Assembly: GCA_039090855.1 (NCBI GenBank)
Contig: CM077034.1
Span: forward strand, 9,812,984-9,876,983
Source of the DNA: Macrothele yani
Taxonomy: Eukaryota; Arthropoda; Arachnida; Araneae; Macrothelidae
DNA: 64,000 nucleotides
Direction: 5' to 3'
Shown here: positions 62,349-64,000 of the stretch, in pieces
How positions within the stretch are numbered: position 1 is the first letter of the stretch
How the letters are laid out: each line of letters begins with the position of its first letter
Made by a program: the position numbers and the translations under genes
The notes under the pieces: model-generated
Seen by the model: only the letters and a program-made list of their open reading frames with translations
Database searches by the model: none
What the model was told of the DNA's origin: nothing

Positions 62349-63732
62349 CACTGGCGGAAAGTGAAAAAAGAACACCAAGAAGGAGACGTCTGATACCAAC
62401 GAAATTTATACATAACGGAATACAGAGGATAACGTGATCAAAACATTATGGCAAAATACAGCTGTATTTGCTGGTAAACTGAAAAATAACATTTCCATGT
62501 AACATGGTTAGTACGAGGTTGAACAGCCATGAACTGCGTCACACTGTGCAATTCTGGCATGGAGTCTGTCGTACAGATGTTGGATGTAAGTTTGGGGTAT
62601 TGAGTTCCAAGCATCCTCAACCTGGACGCCTCAATCGGGAATGGTCGTGGCTGGCCGTGGAGACCGGATAAGTCGTTATCCCATAAAATCCTACACGTGC
62701 TCAATGGGGGACAAATCCGGTGAACCATGGAAGTTGTCTCACACCCTGAAGTGCATGTTGCGTTGCACGTGCCGTGTGTGGGCGTGCGTTATCTTGCTGG
62801 AAAACACCACGATGGACCGACCTTACAAATGGCACAACAACGGGCTGAATGATGTTGTTGATGTAGGAGGTGCTGTTTAACGTACCCGGTACAAAACACT
62901 AGTTGTGTACGGGGAGACCAGGTGTAGGCCCTGTGTGTCTCTGGGGGATGCAAGAAGGGTGGAGACGCTCCCCTGTGCGTGTGCAAACACGTATACGGCC
63001 ATCGGAGGCTCCCAAGCAGAATCTGCTTTTATCATTGAACACGACAGATCGCCATTGCGTTCTCCAGTGCAGACGTTGGCGACACCACTGCAGCCGTTCC
63101 TGACGGCGGGCTGGAGTCAGAGGTACACATGCCAGAGGCACACGTGCACGTAGTCCTGCATCCAGTAGACGGTTGCGGATTGTTCGCACAGTCACCTCAG
63201 GTGCAACGGCAGCTCGGATTTGCGTCGCAGTGGATGTTCTGCTTGACAACGCCGCTCTTCTTATGCGTCGATCGGTCCGCTCATCAGCCCGTCTGTGAAT
63301 CCCGGTTCCACGTCTTCTCGTGTGGGAATGTTCTTCGGGCCATCTACATCGTACCACCACTGATACTTCCCGTCCGATTCGCTCCGCAATACGACGATAC
63401 GACCACCCGGCCTCGCGGAGTCCGACTAGACGACCTCGCTCAAAGTCCGATAACTGCTGAAATCATACACGTCTTCCATGTCCAGGCATTGCAGCTTCTT
63501 CAGGGTCTTCGCACGTGTCCGTACGCCGACGACTGATTACATTCACTTCGCCGTACTCCTTCAATACCACCGACGATAATTTGCATATTATGCCGTGCTG
63601 TGGCGTAAGCGTTCACCGGTTGGTCCCGAAATTAACATCACACCTACGTAAACTCTACCCCATTAAGGTATGTAAATTTCATGATCGTCCGCCAATTCCT
63701 TCTTGGTGTTCTTTTTTCACTTTCCGCCAGCG
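62349..63732 (-). mobile_element. Tc1-like element nested in the mariner
   Basis: 1384 bp with TA at 62347-62348 and 63733-63734. The 36-bp inverted repeats at 62349-62384 and 63697-63732 have one mismatch and contain CTGGCGGAAAGTGAAAAAAG. It sits inside the coding region of the mariner, so it is the younger of the two. Confidence 0.95.
62508..63479 (-). pseudogene. Tc1 transposase (DD34E-type), degraded
   Basis: Minus-strand start at 63479 (MEDVYDFSSYRTLSEVV). Frames shift early. The open part reads VVRCRWPEEHSHTRR, then AALSSRTSTATQIRAAV, RTIRNRLLDAGLRARVPL, WRSVVFNDKSRFCLGASDGR (first Asp kept, but the family SDESRF is NDKSRF here) and GERLHPSCIPQRH. Then FQQDNARPHTARATQ (second Asp) and SPDLSPIEHV followed by TAG (62691-62693) where the family has Trp. 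The C-terminus ARIAQCDAVHGCSTSY with a stop at 62508-62510 is readable in another frame. Non-functional. Confidence 0.88.
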
Positions 63733-63734
63733 TA

Positions 63735-63999
63735 TTTGCATGACAAAGGCGTAAAGTGTGTTCCGCACCCACTTTACAGTCCAGACATTGCACGTGTGAC
63801 ATTTTCCTTAATAAAACGGCGAAAAAGGAGCTAAAAGGTAGACTCTTGAATGCCGTGGTTGAAGCAGTAAGGGATTTAGAGGCGATTTTAAAGAGACTTT
63901 AACAAGACGGGTTTGAATACGTTTTTCAAGAGTGGCAGTGACGTTGGGACAAGTTAATTACGCTCCAAGTCCATTATTTTGAACGTCACAGAAGTGCTA
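63735..63999 (+). pseudogene. Mariner transposase, C-terminal part
   Basis: Reads LHDKGVKCVPHPLYSPDIA (third catalytic Asp in YSPD), then KRRKKELKGRLLNAVVEAV, RDLEAILKRL, a stop, DGFEYVFQEWQ, and RWDKLITLQVHYFER. Small frame changes are present. This is the normal mariner C-terminus (W..RWDKC...G.YFE in relatives). It continues the copy interrupted at 62348. Confidence 0.85.
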
Positions 64000-64000
64000 C

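Larger units (their letters stand above)
61711..64000 (+). mobile_element. Mariner interrupted by a Tc1 copy
   Basis: Transposase fragments at 61725-62346 and 63735-63999 belong to one mariner copy split at TA by the Tc1 at 62349-63732. Reading from VCNIVQY on the left straight to YLHDKGVKC on the right, with one TA removed, keeps the frame. The 5' inverted repeat is not seen, and the 3' end lies outside the window. Confidence 0.85.

Overview
The window is eukaryotic, repeat-dominated DNA of the pericentromeric or heterochromatic kind. Its mobile elements are Tc1/mariner DNA transposons (at least eight copies, every clean one flanked by TA), one non-LTR retrotransposon and one foldback-type element. 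That mix, plus two spliced-looking sushi (CCP) domain exons, suggests an animal, most likely an arthropod. I cannot name the species. There are no bacterial operons, no CRISPR array and no intact protein gene.

Layout: 1-7052 is a 188-bp higher-order satellite made of four 47-bp subunits (Sat-A). 7053-15357 holds two candidate sushi exons (7212-7426 and 15111-15267, + strand). Between them are a mariner relic containing an 86-bp satellite (Sat-B), an internally deleted mariner with clean ends (10045-10704), a minus-strand mariner relic containing a 25-bp satellite (Sat-C), and a Tc1 copy (13742-14930). About 15360-19906 is a minus-strand Tc1 copy whose 3' coding region has expanded into some 40 copies of an 82-bp satellite (Sat-D). 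19971-21445 is a truncated mariner followed by a Tc1 with perfect inverted repeats. 21450-61710 can be read as ONE minus-strand non-LTR retrotransposon. It is split by a 1.75-kb insertion (about 22409-24160), a 34-kb array of a 359-bp satellite (Sat-E, about 95 copies) and a 3.15-kb foldback element (58465-61615) with an 8-9 bp target duplication. 61711-64000 is a mariner interrupted by a Tc1 (62349-63732).

Main result: the satellites here are not independent sequences. Sat-B, Sat-C and Sat-D each lie inside a Tc1/mariner gene. Each monomer translates as the transposase segment on which the array sits, so the arrays grew in place from transposase code. Sat-E is a chimera of a reverse-transcriptase fragment, the end of the foldback element, and a filler that carries a minus-strand tRNA-like Pol III unit with consensus A and B boxes and a T5 stop. 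The locus is a small case of satellite birth from transposons, with founder and daughter sequence side by side.

Limits: copy numbers come from counting periods by eye. No homology search was run. Family names rest on recognised transposase, reverse-transcriptase and sushi motifs.
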